From: Isoetes taiwanensis
Lineage: Eukaryota > Streptophyta > Lycopodiopsida > Isoetales > Isoetaceae
Assembly (NCBI GenBank): GCA_021234155.1
Contig: JAJEKV010000053.1
Location: 6,106,488 to 6,170,487, forward strand
DNA length: 64,000 nucleotides
Reading direction: 5' to 3'
Part shown: positions 62,755-64,000 of the stretch, in pieces
Layout: the number at the start of each line of letters is the position of its first letter
Position numbering within the stretch: the first letter of the stretch is position 1
The notes under the pieces: model-generated
The model's input: the letters and a program-made list of their open reading frames with translations, nothing else
Told to the model about the DNA's origin: nothing
Databases searched by the model: none
Program-made: the position numbers and the translations under genes

Positions 62755-64000
62755 TAAGAACAGGCCAAAAATCTTACAATTGGGATCCATCACTGTTATA
62801 TATCTGATGATGTGTGGGAAATTTGAATTCAAATCTTAGAGCTCAAAACATATTCAAAAATTCAAATTCTTGTGTGTGGGAAATGAAATTCAAATTTAGA
62901 GATCGATCCTCAAACTAGAACCGGAGGGCAAATCTGACTTACCTAAAGAATGATACCTGGAGAGAAATAAGTGCATTCCTTGGATCACGAACATTTGTAT
63001 CTTGGTAGCAATAAATTCGAAGGCAAAGGGGAGCCTGAATCTGCAACACGAATGCACAATCTAAGCACACAAGCTCGAAGGGTTTCGGTCTTCGTGAGAA
63101 TTTTTGGAAGGATTTTGCTAAGGATTTTATGTGGCAACGTGGCAAAAAGATATTGGACATATAGATATCTCCAAATTCGAATTTATTTTGGTTGCCCCTC
63201 GAAACACCAACTAAAAAATAAGTAATATGAGGTAAAAATAAAAGAAAAAAGGGCTTATGGGGACATCACGAGACCCCACTTTTTTTCTAATGTTTAAAAG
63301 TAGAAAACCATTTTTTTCTTATTTGCTTATGTGGCCCAATAGAAATGACTAAAATATAAGACACCACTCTAGTGGAAAATCATCCTCAAGCTCTTCTACG
63401 TATTAAAAGGGCAGTGGAAATGCATATACCATGCCTGAACAAAAGCCACTTATCAACTAAAATCCGTCATTCAAAATAGAGGCCATCATGCGGTTGTCAT
63501 TCCCTACTGCAATAGCCATAATGCAGTGCCCCAATTTAGGCTGGAGTTTAGAAGCCAACCCCTCAGAGCTGAACCATGGCCACTCCCTCAGAGTTGAAAT
63601 GATAAATTGTGGCATTTCCTTTTCATAATAACTTTGAGACCTAATTGCAGAACCGAGAAGAGCTTCTAGACTGAAAATGTTTGTGCATAGCCAGCTATGG
63701 CGACCTTCCCATTTGTGCGATTTTGGAGACAGTAGGGTTAGTCGAGACTTACAACAAAATCGATCCGTCGGATCAGCTCGTCCAATCTCGGCCGTCCGAT
63801 TTAGGTCTCCATTGAAGACACACACGCCATATTTTTATAATAGAGGACTAGAAAAAGTGCCCAGTGTTGTTGGGCTTTTCATCGGGCATAAGTTAACAAG
63901 GTGCTGCGCACGGAGGGTTGCCCTTCGGTGGCCCGAGAGTGTGTTTTCATGTTTCTGGGATGTGGACCTACATTCTTGTGTATAAACCCTAAGGAGCTCT
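62755..64000. other. No recognised gene
   Basis: Upstream DNA of the transposase-like gene. A direct repeat AAATTCAAAT(C)TTAGAG occurs at 62820 and 62889. At 63345-63400 GACTAAAATATAAGACACCACTC..GTGGAAAA resembles the MITE interior at 49455-49475 in reverse. Minus 63825-63457 is open (122 codons) without a known domain. Confidence 0.35.

Overview
The window is nuclear DNA from a land plant with a large, repeat-rich genome. The evidence is plant-type LINEs with DUF4283/zinc-knuckle ORF1 proteins, Ty1/copia fragments, a plant S-domain (bulb-lectin) receptor-like gene, a 4-hydroxyphenylpyruvate dioxygenase pseudogene and initiator tRNA-Met sequences of the plant cytosolic type. Some elements (an L1-ORF1p-like LINE with short-tandem-repeat tails, and an unusual 11.4-kb DNA transposon) make a fern, lycophyte or gymnosperm more likely than a typical angiosperm, but this is inference. 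I see one convincing intact host protein gene (53670-55232, minus strand). Nearly everything else is mobile DNA in nested layers, with decayed gene pieces.

Layout. 1-6.5 kb: a copia LTR, a 110-bp tandem repeat with poly-T ends, an HPPD pseudogene abutting a hairpin element, and two TATA-type promoter-like sites. 6554-17928: a self-contained DNA transposon with perfect 26-bp terminal inverted repeats and a 4-bp ATAG target duplication. It carries a decayed transposase-like gene on the minus strand, a second unrecognised gene, and many CACCACA/TGTGGTG-motif and minisatellite arrays. 17.9-20.6 kb: an 87-bp tandem repeat, a copia pol fragment with a clean internal inversion, and a truncated LINE inserted in the middle of a 90-bp inverted repeat.

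21857-36207: a probably full-length but dead LINE on the minus strand (poly-A tail at 21857-21886, matching 10-bp target duplications). It is interrupted near 28.5/34.4 kb by about 5.9 kb of foreign DNA holding a 1.4-kb array of 19-bp repeats and an orphan lipid-kinase-like exon. 36.2-41.3 kb: a copia LTR with gag remnant, then a plus-strand LINE of a second family whose 3' end is a hairpin followed by a (TATTC)n tail. 41.4-49 kb: tandem repeats, a short LINE 3' end with perfect 14-bp target duplications, and a nest of MITEs interrupted by two LINE fragments.

49.1-52.3 kb: a tandem segmental duplication in which only the first copy carries a 418-bp MITE, so the second copy preserves the empty site. 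52.3-57.4 kb: the S-domain lectin gene and local duplications around it. 57.4-60.3 kb: a tandem array of about 0.63-kb units, each with a 72-nt initiator tRNA-Met-like sequence and a T-run terminator. One unit is interrupted by a SINE-like element ending in about 43 GAA/TTC triplets. 60179-62752: a broken transposase-like gene on the minus strand. 62.8-64 kb: no recognised gene.

Functionally, the most connected observation is that two LINE types and a SINE-like element share the same 3'-terminal motif (GTGGACG/GTGACG followed by A/TTAAAA) just before different short tandem repeat tails, which suggests one retrotransposition machinery acting on several templates. All family names are by motif recognition from the sequence and from memory; no database search was run.
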